This document shows positions 1 through 11,600 of a stretch of DNA of 64,000 nt, one piece after another. Position numbers and translations under genes: made by a program. Below the pieces are notes generated by a model that was not told where the DNA came from, ran no database searches, and saw only the letters and a list, made by a program, of their open reading frames with translations. Where the stretch lies: the NCBI GenBank assembly GCA_011033025.1, contig WFMF01000017.1, forward strand, positions 310,001 to 374,000, written 5' to 3'. Origin of the DNA: Beroe forskalii. Taxonomy: Eukaryota > Ctenophora > Nuda > Beroida > Beroidae. Every line of letters starts with the position of its first letter. The first letter of the stretch is position 1.

Positions 1-534
1 TGACAAATCTTCATAATTTGACTGTAGACACTGCACACATTCAAGAAGGTATGGAATTCTAAGTCAACTAAGCTGTAAGATGATAATATACATTCTATCA
101 CTCACTACATCTTAGTTCGAAATCGGGTAGATAGCTTAATTGATAGCGCTTTGTATAAATGAAACTAAAAGACTCACTGACCAGTCGTTAACTGAGGGCA
201 GAGTGTATTGCATTTGCAAGTGTTAATCATTATTTGAAATATAGTATACAATGTAAATTTAAATTGCTAATTTTAATTTAATCATTTGTTCAACTTAAAA
301 TAGTGTTTTAGTTTAATTTACAATTTTTTCATTTTTGTTATAATTATATCAGTAATCTAATGTAGAACGCAACTTTTCTGTAGATTTTTCTTTACATGAA
401 AAATGATTCTATCCAAGGTTATGAAATTTTCAAATTAACATGTCAATGTTATTACATACAACATAGCGCACGAGCAAACTTGTTAATTCAAATTCTATCG
501 CGATTTTCCAATTCCAACATGAACAAATATCTTG
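1..534. other. AT-rich flank, no gene seen
   Basis: I see only short open frames here, with no splice-bounded exon or known protein motif. The sequence is AT-rich, unlike the GC-rich minisatellite that follows. Confidence 0.5.
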
Positions 535-539
535 CCAGA

Positions 540-883
540 AGTTGTCTGACCCCTCGTGCGCGCCCCGACTCGCGGAACCCCCTTGTCTGACCCCTCGTGC
601 GCGCGCCCGACTCGCGGAACCCTTTGTCTGACCTCGTGCGCGCCCCGACTCGCGGAACCCTTTGTCTAACCCTCGTGCGCGCCCTGACTTGCGGAACCCC
701 TTGTCTGACCCCCTCGTGCACGCCCCGACTCGCGCGGAACCCCCTGTCTGACCTCCTCGTGCGCGCCCTGACTCGCGGAACCCCTTGTCTGACCTCCTCG
801 TGGGCGCCCCGACTCGCGGAACCCCCTTGTCTGACCCCCTCGTGCGCGCCCCGACTTGCGGAACCCCCTTGTCTGACCCTACG
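540..883. repeat. GC-rich minisatellite, about 40-45 bp unit
   Basis: Roughly eight imperfect units are built around GTCTGACCCCCTCGTGCG followed by CGCCCCGACTCGCGGAAC. Unit length varies by a few bases, so the open frames crossing it in several phases are repeat artefacts. The same unit reappears at 4673-4840, directly beside the outer end of a foldback element. Confidence 0.85.
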
Positions 884-1491
884 AAACCTATGCACTCATT
901 GGTGCGCGGCGCGTACACGCCATTTAGGTCCGCGCGTTACGTCGAGTTTTGGTAGCGTTAGGCTCAAATAATTAGACGATCCGTCTATCAACATTCCAAT
1001 GCGCGGCGCGCGATCGCGCGCAGCACATTCAAAATCAGTGATTCATACTTTTTGTTCTTAACAAATGCACTTGCAGAACAAGGGTGGGAACGTGAACGAA
1101 TACATACCTTATTTTCCCTTATTCAACTGCATGGCCTTAAGGTCAACACTCAACGACAGAACGGCGTAAAAATCCTATTACTATCGTGGTCAAGACAGTA
1201 ACAAAAAAGAAACGCAGCAAGAGATCAGATCAATCAAGGCGAAAATCGGTGACTTTCGAGGCCTCTATACTTTAAATTGACATGGCCACAAATAACCGGT
1301 AGAAAGACGTTGTAGGAAGCCAAAGCTTTGCGGCATATATAATACCCACACTATTCATTGAGAGCCTTTTTTACTAGTCATTCATGGCCGCTATGAGTGT
1401 CATATAATTGGGAGAACGAGGTCGTTCAGATATAACACTCGCGTATACGACTGTCGCCTATTATTGGCTTTAGTGATAAGTGATCATTGTC
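884..1491. other. No gene seen
   Basis: This unique-looking sequence lies between the minisatellite and the foldback element. It has a GC-rich palindromic patch near 1000-1020 but no coding evidence. Confidence 0.4.
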
Positions 1492-2102
1492 CAGAAGGTT
1501 TCTCGACGGTTTTCGGTACTTTAGACCATGCTGAACAAAACGTACTTGCTGCCGTTCGATGAATCGACGTCCTGAGGGGTGATATGGCCACGCCCATTTT
1601 TGCCCTCAGGCGGTATTATGAGACCTAATTATTTCAAGTTCTGATGGTCATAGAGACTTCAGAATTGAACCAGAGTATCTATCTCATCAAGGGGAACAAC
1701 TTTTTCTCTGCCAACTTTTTTGTCAGATAATTAGTTAATTGACCAATTAGCTAATTGGGTAATTTTCAAAAATCCTAAAAAATTTTTCATGGCTAAAAAT
1801 GATCACAATTACCTGAAACGTGGAAGAAAGTGGTTTTTAAGAATATTTTGAAAAATTTTTCACTTAGAAAATTTTCGGACTTAGAAAAATTTTGAGCGAA
1901 AAATCAAAAGTTTCATTTTTTGCATCCTTAATTAACTTGGTCTAATAATTGTTGGCTTCTAAAAGTCACTGCGATTGCTTTTTGCTGTTCTGACAGCATA
2001 TTTTTACTGCTCCTAATGGAAGTTTGCCCTCTTCAGACTTTCAGAACTGGTTTCAGAGCCAGGATCAGAGTAAAGCTGTGACAACTTACCTCCCCGAATA
2101 AG
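1492..2102 (+). repeat. Left arm of foldback, high-identity part
   Basis: This part pairs with 4070-4672. It starts CAGAAGGTTTCTCGACGG, and the right arm ends with the exact reverse complement. Confidence 0.85.
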
Positions 2103-4069
2103 CGCCTTGCTTATGATGCCTTCACTGCACTTGATTTGTACTTTGTAGCCAAGGTCAAGATAAGCTGCCCCTCCTCAAGTAACTAGAAGTGTGCTCTCTT
2201 CATTACTGGCTGCAGAGCCAGGTTCACCACTGTTTACAAGCAGGTGACTGCCCCCCTTAACAAGACCACTCCAATCATGGTGCTCAGAGAGCCGCTCCCA
2301 CTGTCTAAGTGTGGAAGCGGGATCTGAAAGGAAAGCTGTGGAACAGACCTCCCCAAATGAGCGCCTTGCTGCTGATGCCTCCAGTGCACTTGATTTGAAG
2401 CCAAGGTCAAGATAAGCTGCCCCTCCTCATATCACTACTGGAAGTGTGCGCTCTTCAGACCTGATCACAGAGCCAGGATCACCATTCACCACTGATTTGT
2501 GTTGACAGGAAGTTGACCACCCCTGTTCCTGACCATTGCAACATGTGGAAGGGGATCTGCCTCCCCTTCCATTGCTAGGTCGCTAGGATTGCCAGAATGA
2601 CCCACCAGACTGTTCAGCCAGGAGAACCCCTGTTCTCCCCGAGACATGGAACACCCATCACCAATTGACGTTTTTGTTGCCGTCCCCCTAGAAATGGGGG
2701 GTCTGCAGTGAGACTCCTGACACACTGAACAGACATCAATGTTGCTACCATGCTGAACTGTACTTCAAGCTGCTCGACAGAGCGACAGATGCTGTCAAGA
2801 CTCAAGCAGAACTTCTGGATGAGTAACCGATCGAGAACTCACCAATCAAGCAATCAGGGATGACGTCGCCAAGAATGGAGCCATCTTCTTCATTCCAGCT
2901 GCTAATTTTGTACAGTTAGGAGAACCCTAAAGCCCCTTCTTACTGTAAACATGGCTTCCTTCTTCTGCTAGTTTCATGGCATGTGGAACTAACAGAGAGC
3001 TCGGCGCTTCCCTGAGTCTCACCCACTGTATCATTGCTGAGGGCTCGCACAACGGTTTCCACTCCATGGCCCTCGACTGCTCAACTCCACCCTGTGGAAG
3101 TTCCTGAAAGCCCATCTTAACAGTAGTCAATATCTTCAAATTTGTTTAAGTCAAGGCTTCGCCTTCAGCACAAGATTAAGCTGAGAGTCCTTCACACTCT
3201 GTCAGCATCACCCACTAGAAGTAGAACAAAGGAAAGTCTTCGATCTTGGCGAAGTCCTGAGCTCTGATTGATGAGTTCTCAATCTGCTAATCTGGTACCT
3301 ACTCATCCAGAAGATCTCCTCAGCAAATATGCTTGAAGGGGGACTGTTTAAAGTGCAAGTTGTAACCCTGGTATCGGGCCACAGCATTGTGGATTGCCAG
3401 CTCGTACTGCAAGAGAATGTAGGAGGGTTGGTAGGCAACCCAGGTCAATAACTAAGAAGATAGAGGGACAGTCCGTCTTGGAAGAAGTCATGGATAATGA
3501 AAAAAGATTGCATGTTTGTATAGGTTGGGTGAGGAAGGACTTTTGGGTGCCATCCATGATCCAGTGATTGTAGTCCACCATGCCAGCAGTATTGGTGTCT
3601 ACTCACTGTGTCAGGCGTCCCACAGCAGAAGGCACTGGTTGTTGTGAGAGAGAATTTAGTCAGAAAGGTTGATGGGAGTTACTGGTCTTGGGGATAACAG
3701 GGGTTCTCCCTGCATGGCAGCCTGGCGGGTCCGTCTGGCTATCCTTAGAAGGGAGGAGGTGGCAGCCCATCTTGGCTTCAAGTGCAGGGCGCATGTATCA
3801 GCAGCAAGACGCTCATTTGGGGAGGTCATTTTCCACAGCTTTCCTCTCAGATCCCGCTTCCACATAAAGACAGCAGGAGCGGTCAGCGGCTCTCTGAGCA
3901 CCATGATTGGAGTGGTCTGGTACAGGGGGCAGTCACCTGCTTGTAAACAGTGGTGATCCTGGCTCTTCAACCAGTAATGAAGAGAGCACACTTCTAATAA
4001 CTTGAGGAGGGGCAGCTTATCTTGACAAATCAAGTGCAGTGGAGGCATCATAAGCAAGGCGCTTATTTG

Positions 4070-4672
4070 GGGAGGTAAGTAGTCCCAGCTTTACTCTGAT
4101 CCTGGCTCTGAAACCAGTTCTGAAAGTCTGAAGAGGGCAAATTTCCATTAGGAGCAGTCAAAATATGCTGTCAGAACAGCAAAAAGCAATCACAGTGACT
4201 TTTAGAAGTCAAAAATTATTAGACCAAGTTAATTAAGGATGCAAAAAATGAAACTTTCGTTTTTTCGCTCAAAATTTTTCTAAGTCCGAAAATTTTCTAA
4301 GTGAAAAATTTTTCAAAATATTCTTAAAAACCACTTTTTTCCACGTTTCAGGTAATTGTGATCATTTTTAGCCATAAAAAGTTTTTTAGGATTTTTGAAA
4401 ATTACCCAATTAGCTAATTGGTCAATTAACTAATTATCTGACAAAAAAGTTGTCAGAGAAAAAGTTGTTCCCCTTGATGAGATAGATACTCTGGTTCAAT
4501 TCTGAAGTCTCTATGACCATCAGAAGTTGAAATAATCAGGTCTCATAATACCGCCTGAGGGCAAAAATGGGCGTGGCCATATCACCCCTCAGGACGTCGA
4601 TTCATCGAACGGCAGCAAGTACGTTTTGTTCAGCATGGTCTAAAGTACCGAAAACCGTCGAGAAACCTTCTG
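4070..4672 (-). repeat. Right arm of foldback, high-identity part
   Basis: This is the reverse complement of 1492-2102, with about a dozen substitutions over 600 bases. It runs straight into the GC-rich minisatellite at 4673. Confidence 0.85.
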
Positions 4673-4840
4673 ACCCCTCGTGCGCGCCCCGACTCGCGGA
4701 ACCCCCTTGTCTGACCCCCTCGTGCGCACCCCGACTCGCGGAACCCCCTTGTCTGACGTCGTCAGACCCATTATTTCAGGGGGTCAGGCAACGCCTGACA
4801 AGTCTGACTCCTCGTGCGGGCCCGACTTGCGGAACGGGGC
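4673..4840. repeat. Second block of the GC-rich minisatellite
   Basis: Two to three units of the repeat seen at 540-883 begin directly at the foldback terminus. A perfect GTCTGACGTCGTCAGAC palindrome interrupts the block near 4751-4767. Confidence 0.8.
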
Positions 4841-5484
4841 CCAACCAAGCACACTATTTGACAGCACTCCCCGCTAACGTGATGTGAACAAACTCCAATT
4901 CTGTTATCTCAAAAACCGGTTTGTTTGATTTCAATTGAATTTGATATCCAAATCCAATCACCGTTTTGGCTTTGCAGCGAATCGCGCATTCTAAATTTAA
5001 TTGGCAAATTTGCGATATTGAGACTCATTCTAAAAGGCAGATATATTTATAACTTTGGCAATTTTTATGTGTCGAAAAGCTAGGTTTCTACTTGATCAGA
5101 AACAACAAAAACCGACATCGGCCCTCAGGCCCCCTTTAGAGATCTATAAACGCTGATTTTCGAGGATATGTGTCTCACGTGGCACCCTTTTGAGACTCAC
5201 TTCTCACTTTGTTAATTACTCAATTATGACTTCACAGGACACGTTACATTATACATAAAGTCAAATAATACCACTTTTTACAACCCTGCAAAAAATGGAG
5301 GAGTTTCAACTCCATTTGGTTGAGTTACTAGTGGGCAACAGCGGGCACTAAACAGTTCCTTCCATTATAACTCCACTCATGAAAAGGTCACCTTCACTAG
5401 CTATAGTATTACTATTAGTAATCATACGTGCCAAACTTGGGAAATATTAAGTTTCTAGTTGTACCTGCTCATTAGACGTGAGCT
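4841..5484. other. Downstream flank of the J-domain gene
   Basis: This lies 3' of the minus-strand J-domain gene and should hold its 3' UTR and poly(A) site. I see no clear AATAAA close to the stop codon and no other gene. Confidence 0.4.
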
Positions 5485-5676
5485 TCAAGTTGCCGCTTTT
5501 GATTGGTTGAGTTTCCTGTAGTACTCGTGGGACTGGAGTTGCTGTTTTTCAACTTCACTCTTCTCCCTGGAAAAGGACGGGTTTCTTTCCATGAACCGGG
5601 GCCAACTAACAGAGTCGGGGTCAGACAAAGCTCGCTCCAAAGGATTGCTCAGTTTAGAGCCTATCCCCTTGGAATC
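5485..5676 (-). CDS. J-domain gene, coding exon 5 (C-terminus)
   Basis: The acceptor is ctctgcatag, phase 0. It encodes a 63-residue charged tail starting DSKGIGSKLSNPLERAL and ending RKLNQSKAAT before TGA. The intron before it is 124 bases. Confidence 0.75.
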   Translation of the reverse strand, partial: DSKGIGSKLSNPLERALSDPDSVSWPRFMERNPSFSREKSEVEKQQLQSHEYYRKLNQSKAAT

Positions 5677-8600
5677 CTATGCAGAGATGATCTATAATAA
5701 AGTTTAGATGAATGAGTGAATTTCATACTAGAGCATCACAGCTGAAATGGCACGGAAGATCTGACAATGGGACATGAGGGTAACAGATTGCAATTTAAAC
5801 CTTTAAAAAGAGAACTAACGTTGCGGCGAGGAGTATTCTGAAGAGACATCCTGTGAGCAGGAGCACTCCCAGAGAGAGGAGAACGCCAGACACCGCCACA
5901 CTCAGCCCCCGCTGCACTGACTCCCCCGGGGAGGAAGGGGAGGAAGAGGAGGAGGAGGAGGAGATACTACCAGACACGTGATCTCCCACTGAGTCACCAG
6001 TCAAGGGCTGTCGCTCCACACTGTCCACAAACATTGAAGACTTATTTAATATTATCACTTAATCACACAAATTGGCGTGTATTAATAACCAAATAACGAT
6101 AAACATTCATACAGTAATTGTCTCACTTTATACTTTTATAGGTTACAGAAAGCTTTAAACTTAAAGAATGATCTAACGCGGGGTTAACTTTAAGGTTAAA
6201 CAAGAATTGCGTCTGCCGGTGCCTTGTTTTCCGTTGTTCCCGTATGCAGGCGCTTAATTTCCCTCTCCTATGTGCTTGATTAAACGCGCACATGCACGTG
6301 GGCGATTGATCGGTCCCGATGCATTGCACGTGACAAATTCTACGCGTGCACAATCACCAAAATTCGTATAACTCTTTGAAGATTCGTTTGTTGCGCGTCG
6401 TTCCCAGTTTCATGAACAAGGGATTCATTTTTGTTACGCGTTACATGTACTTTAGAGGCGTAAGACGAACACGCACACAATATAGAGCCCTGCGAGAGCA
6501 GGGCTCTATATGATATTTAAATGTCGACAGTACAGCGGAGCTGGAGACATTTAAATGATTTAGAGTGCGAGGCGAAGCGAAGCTGAGCCGAGTGCTCTAA
6601 ATCATATTTCTGCAGTGAGTTTGAGCCTCAAAAGTACTATAGTAGTCGAACGGTGTTCAAAAGACACACCCTGTACACAACAAGCACACATTACCTTATA
6701 TGGTAATAAGCAAAATGCTTGTTTACACATAACAAAAAAGCGCATAACTGAGCCGTCTTTTGAGCAATTTTGATCAAATTTTCAGGATATTACGGGCAAC
6801 ATATGACCACTATAATGCTAGAGTAGCTAACATTTTTGGCCTTCAGAAATTGAGATATCTTAAATAAACCGGTTTTATGTTTAAAAGTTATCGCTTTATA
6901 ACTGGCTTTTCGGTCATAACTCCGCTTCTGGAGCTCAAAAATGAATCTAAACTTCACTGAGATGTTGCTTTTATGAAGCTCTAGATATCCTGAAAGTTTC
7001 ATCAAGTTTGCTCGAAAAACCTCGGAGATATGCACATTTTTGTAACGCAAAAGCAAAGGTCGCATAGATTTGTATTTAAATTGGTATTAAATAACAGTGT
7101 GTCATAACAAACACATGAAATAAAGCGCGTGTGGTAACACGACTCTACGCATATAGTACAACCCTTGTCGTGAGACTACTACATCATTTAAATGTCTCCA
7201 GCTGCGCTGTCGACATTTAAATATCATATAGAGCCCTGCTCGCACAGGGCTCTATATTGTCTGCGTGTTCGTCTTACGCCTCTAAAGTACATAAAGCGTT
7301 TAATCGTCAACTCATCCTGTCTGTAAGCGAGACGGACAATAGTCGACAGGGTGTTTAAATGAAGGCATGCTTCAATAACAGTCAAGGGGAACAGGAAATT
7401 AAGCGCCAGCATTCGATCAAATTGGAATTCTTTGAAAAAGTATCCAATCAATTAGAATGGCAGTGTTTAAAACTTGCGAACGAGGTGCTGCGTAGCAGCG
7501 CCGAGTGAGCTGTGTGTTTGCAGGCCCAATGGGCCAGCTAGTCATTTTATATTTTGCAAAAAAAGAAAAAAATCTTACACCATTTGTGGAAATTTCTCCC
7601 CCATTTTTAATTTTAGAGATTTCTCCCCCATTTGTAGAGATTTCTCCCCCACCCGGGCACTTTTCAGAATTAACAGTACGGATAAAGGTAGTATACACAA
7701 ATTCTCCCACAATCCTTCAAAACACGATCTCTGCTAACCCTCTCATTTGCCTTTTTGTAAAACAAAAACGCAATTGGAGAGGGAAAAATTGGTTTGAAAA
7801 GGTGACTATGATTTTTAAAAAATAAGAAAAGTGATGTGAGTTTGTGAGTAACCGGAGTCCGTAGTTGTACTTTGTGAGAAGGAAACAGAATAATATGCAT
7901 TGAAAAGTTTAAAAAGAGACAAAAACAAAACACTAGCGTATTTCTACATTCAAACCTCGAGAATTGAAAAGCGTGCTTGGTAACAGACCTCTTAAGGAAG
8001 TCTGAGTCGGCGTCCCCAGCAAAGTTACAAGGGGTGTCCTCCCCCTGCCGCCCTGTCTGAGGTGGCGTGTAGGTGGCGTCAGGTGGCGTGTAGGACATGA
8101 GGGCGTTGTAGGACTCCTGCAGCAACACATACTCAGCTGCTTTACTGCTCTCTCCAGCGTGCAGGTCCGGGTGGCACTGCGGTGAAAAGTGTAGGCGGTG
8201 CCGGGTGGCACTGCGGTGAAAAGTGTAGGCGGTGCCGGGTGGCACTGCGGTGAAAAGTGTAGGCGGTGCCGGGGGGCACTGCAGTGAAAGTGTAGGCGGT
8301 GCCGGGTGGCACTGCAGTGAAAAGGCAGTGCCGGGTGGCACTGCGGTGGTGAAAAGTGTAGGCGGTGCCGGGTGGCACTGCAGTGAAAAGTGTAGGCGGT
8401 GCCGGGTGGCACTGCAGTGAAAAGTGTAGGCGGTGCCGGGTGGCACTGCAGTGAAATGTGTAGGCGGTGCCGGGTGGCACTGCAGTGAAAAGTGTAGGCG
8501 GTGCCGGGTGGCACTACAGTGAAAAGTGTAGGCGGTGACGGGTGGCACTGCAGTGAAATGTTTAGGCGGTGCCGGGTGACACTGCGGTAAAAAGTGTAGG

Positions 8601-11600
8601 CGGTGCCGAGTGGCACTGCAGTGAAAAGTGTAGGCGGTGCCGGGTGGCACTGCAGTGAAAAGTGTAGGCGGTGCCGGGTGGCACTGCAGTGAAAAGTGTA
8701 GGCGGTGCCGGGTGGCACTGCGGTGAAAAGTGTAGGCGGTGCCGGGTGGCACTGCAGTGAAAAGTGTAGGCGGTGCCGGGTGGCACTGCGGTGAAAAGTG
8801 TAGGCGGTGCCGGGTGGCACTGCAGTGAAAAGTGTAGGCGGTGCCGGGTGGCACTGCGGTGAAAAGTGTAGGCGGTGCCGGGTGGCACTGCGGTGAAAAG
8901 TGTAGGCGGTGCCGGGTGGCACTGCAGTGAAAAGTGTAGGCGGTGCCGGGTGGCACTGCGGTGAAAAGTGTAGGCGGTGCCGGGTGGCACTGCGGTGGCC
9001 GGGTGGCACGGTGCCGGGTGGCACTGCGGTGAAAGTGTAGGCGGTGCCGGGTGGCACTGCGGTGAAAAATGTAGCGGTGCCGGGTGGCACTGCGGTGAAA
9101 AGTGTAGGCGGTGCCGGGTGGCACTGCAGTGAAAAAGTGGCGGTGCCGGGTGGCACTGCGGTGAAATGTAGGCGGTGCCGGGTGGCACTGCAGTGAAAAG
9201 TGTAGGCGGTGCCGGGTGGCACTGCAGTGAAAAGTGTAGGCGGTGCCGGGTGGCACTGCGGTGAAAAGTGTAGGCGGTGCCGGGTGGCACTGCGGTGAAA
9301 AGTGTAGGCGGTGCCGGGTGGCACTGCGGTGAAAAGTGTAGGCGGTGCCGGGTGGCACTGCAGTGAAAAGTGTAGGCGGTGCCGGGTGGCACTGCGGTGA
9401 AAAGTGTAGGCGGTGCCGGGTGGCACTGCGGTGAAAAGTGTAGGCGGTGCCGGGTGGCACTGCGGTGAAAAGTGTAGGCGGTGCCGGGTGGCACTGCGGT
9501 GAAATGTGTAGGCGGTGCCGGGTGGCACTGCAGTGAAAAGTGTAGGCGGTGCCGGGTGGCACTGCAGTGAAAAGTGTAGGCGGTGCCGGGTGGCACTGCA
9601 GTGAAAAGTGTAGGCGGTGCCGGGTGGCACTGCGGTGAAAAGTGTAGGCGGTGCCGGGTGGCACTGCAGTGAAATGTGTAGGCGGTGCCGGGTGGCACTG
9701 CAGTGAAATGTGTAGGCGGTGCCGGGTGGCACTGCGGTGAAAAGTGTAGGCGGTGCCGGGTGGCACTGCAGTGAAAATGTGTAGGCGGTGCCGGGTGGCA
9801 CTGCGGTGAAAAGTGTAGGCGGTGCCGGGTGGCACTGCCGGGTGGCACTGAAAAAGTGTAGGCGGTGCCGGGTGGCACTGCGGTGAAAAGTGTAGGCGGT
9901 GCCGGGTGGCACTGCGGTGGCGTGTAGGCGGTGCCGGGTGGCACTGCAGTGAAATGTGTAGGCGGTGCCGGGTGGCACTGCAGTGAAATGTGTAGGCGGT
10001 GCCGGGTGGCACTGCGGTGAAAAGTGTAGGCGGTGCCGGGTGGCACTGCGGTGAAAAGTGTAGGCGGTGCCGGGTGGCACTGCGGTGAAAAGTGTAGGCG
10101 GTGCCGGGTGGCACTGCAGTGAAAAGTGTAGGCGGTGCCGGGTGGCGGTGCCGGGTGGCACTGCGGTGAAAAGTGTAGGCGGTGCCGGGTGGCACTGCAG
10201 TGAAAATGTGTAGGCGGTGCCGGGTGGCACTGCAGTGAAAAGTGTAGGCGGTGCCGGGTGGCACTGCAGTGAAAAGTGTAGGCGGTGCCGGGTGGCACTG
10301 CGGTGAAAAGTGTAGGCGGTGCCGGGTGGCACTGCGGTGAAAAGTGTAGGCGGTGCCGGGTGGCACTGCGGTGAAAAGTGTAGACGGTGCCGGGTGGCAC
10401 TGCAGAGTGGCGGTGCCGGGTGGCACTGCAGTGAAATGTGTAGGCGGTGCCGGGTGGCACTGCGGTGAAAAGTGTAGGCGGTGCCGGGTGGCACTGCGGT
10501 GAAAAGTGTAGGCGGTGCCGGGTGGCACTGCAGTGAAAAGTGTAGGCGGTGCCGGGTGGCACTGCAGTGAAAAGTGTAGGCGGTGCCGGGTGGCACTGCA
10601 GTGAAAAGTGTAGGCGGTGCCGGGTGGCACTGCAGTGAAAAGTGTAGGCGGTGCCGGGTGGCACTGCAGTGAAAAGTGTAGGCGGTGCCGGGTGGCACTG
10701 CAGGAGTGGCGGTGCCGGGTGGCACTGCAGTGAAAAGTGTAGGCGGTGCCGGGTGGCACTGCAGTGAAAAAGGCGGTGCCGGTGGCACCGGGTGAAAAGC
10801 AGGCGGTGCCGGGTGGCCCTGCAGTGAAAAGTGTAGGCGGTGCCGGGTGGCACTGCAGTGAAAAGTGTAGGCGGTGCCGGGTGGCACTGCAGTGAAAAGT
10901 GTAGGCGGTGCCGGGTGGCACTGCAGTGAAAAGTGTAGGCGGTGCCGGGTGGCACTGCAGTGAAAAGTGTAGGCGGTGCCGGGTGGCACTGCGGTGAAAA
11001 GTGTAGGCGGTGCCGGGTGGCACTGCAGTGAAAAGTAGGCGGTGCCGGGTGGCACTGCAGTGAAAAGTGTAGGCGGTGCCGGGTGGCACTGCAGTGAAAA
11101 GTGTAGGCGGTGCCGGGTGGCACTGCAGTGAAAAGTGTAGGCGGTGCCGGGTGGCACTGCAGTGAAAATGTAGGCGGTGCCGGGTGGCACTGCGGTGAAA
11201 AGTGTAGGCGGTGCCGGGTGGCACTGCAGTGAAAAGTGTAGGCGGTGCCGGGTGGCACTGCAGTGAAAAGTGTAGGCGGTGCCGGGTGGCACTGCGGTGA
11301 AAAGTGTAAGCGGTGCCGGGTGGCACTGCGGTGAAATGTGTAGGCGGTGCCGGGTGGCACTGCAGTGAAAAGTGTAGGCGGTGCCGGGTGGCACTGCGGT
11401 GAAATGTGTAGGCGGTGCCGGGTGGCACTGCGGTGAAAAGTGTAGGCGGTCGCCAGCACCGGGATTTGGGAATGTGGCAAGCTTAGATCTATAGAAAATT
11501 TATGTCTTTATGTAATTCATTCCATTTCCCTTGTTTAGCACATAAAGGCATTTAATTATTCAACTAAAAAAACAGGGGTACGGACCTCTTTAGCTTTCTT

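Larger units (their letters stand above)
1492..4672. mobile_element. Foldback element with very long inverted repeats
   Basis: The outer 600 bases of the two sides (1492-2102 and about 4070-4672) are reverse complements at about 98 percent by eye. Similarity continues inward with growing divergence and indels to about 2900 and 3200, leaving a loop of roughly 300 bases. The left arm carries an extra internal duplication (around 2160-2330 and 2400-2480). On the minus strand inside the right arm, a pyrimidine tract plus AG at 3407-3418 is followed by a short open stretch beginning YELAIHNAVARYQGYNL, which resembles a captured exon I do not recognise. No transposase is visible. No clear target duplication was found. 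A foldback transposon or a segmental inverted duplication would both fit. Confidence 0.75.

Noticed and set aside
5503-5697. Plus-strand small protein
   Set aside because: It is the antisense of exon 5 of the J-domain gene, which has splice and frame support.
8177-11450. CRISPR-like array
   Set aside because: Units are contiguous with no unique spacers, and the context is an animal intron.
7670-11480. Three overlapping minus-strand frames of about 970-1250 codons rich in HPAPPT and TAVPPGTAYTF
   Set aside because: They arise because a 34-base unit without stops stays open in every minus frame. The real coding part is only the exon 3 end at 7989-8176.
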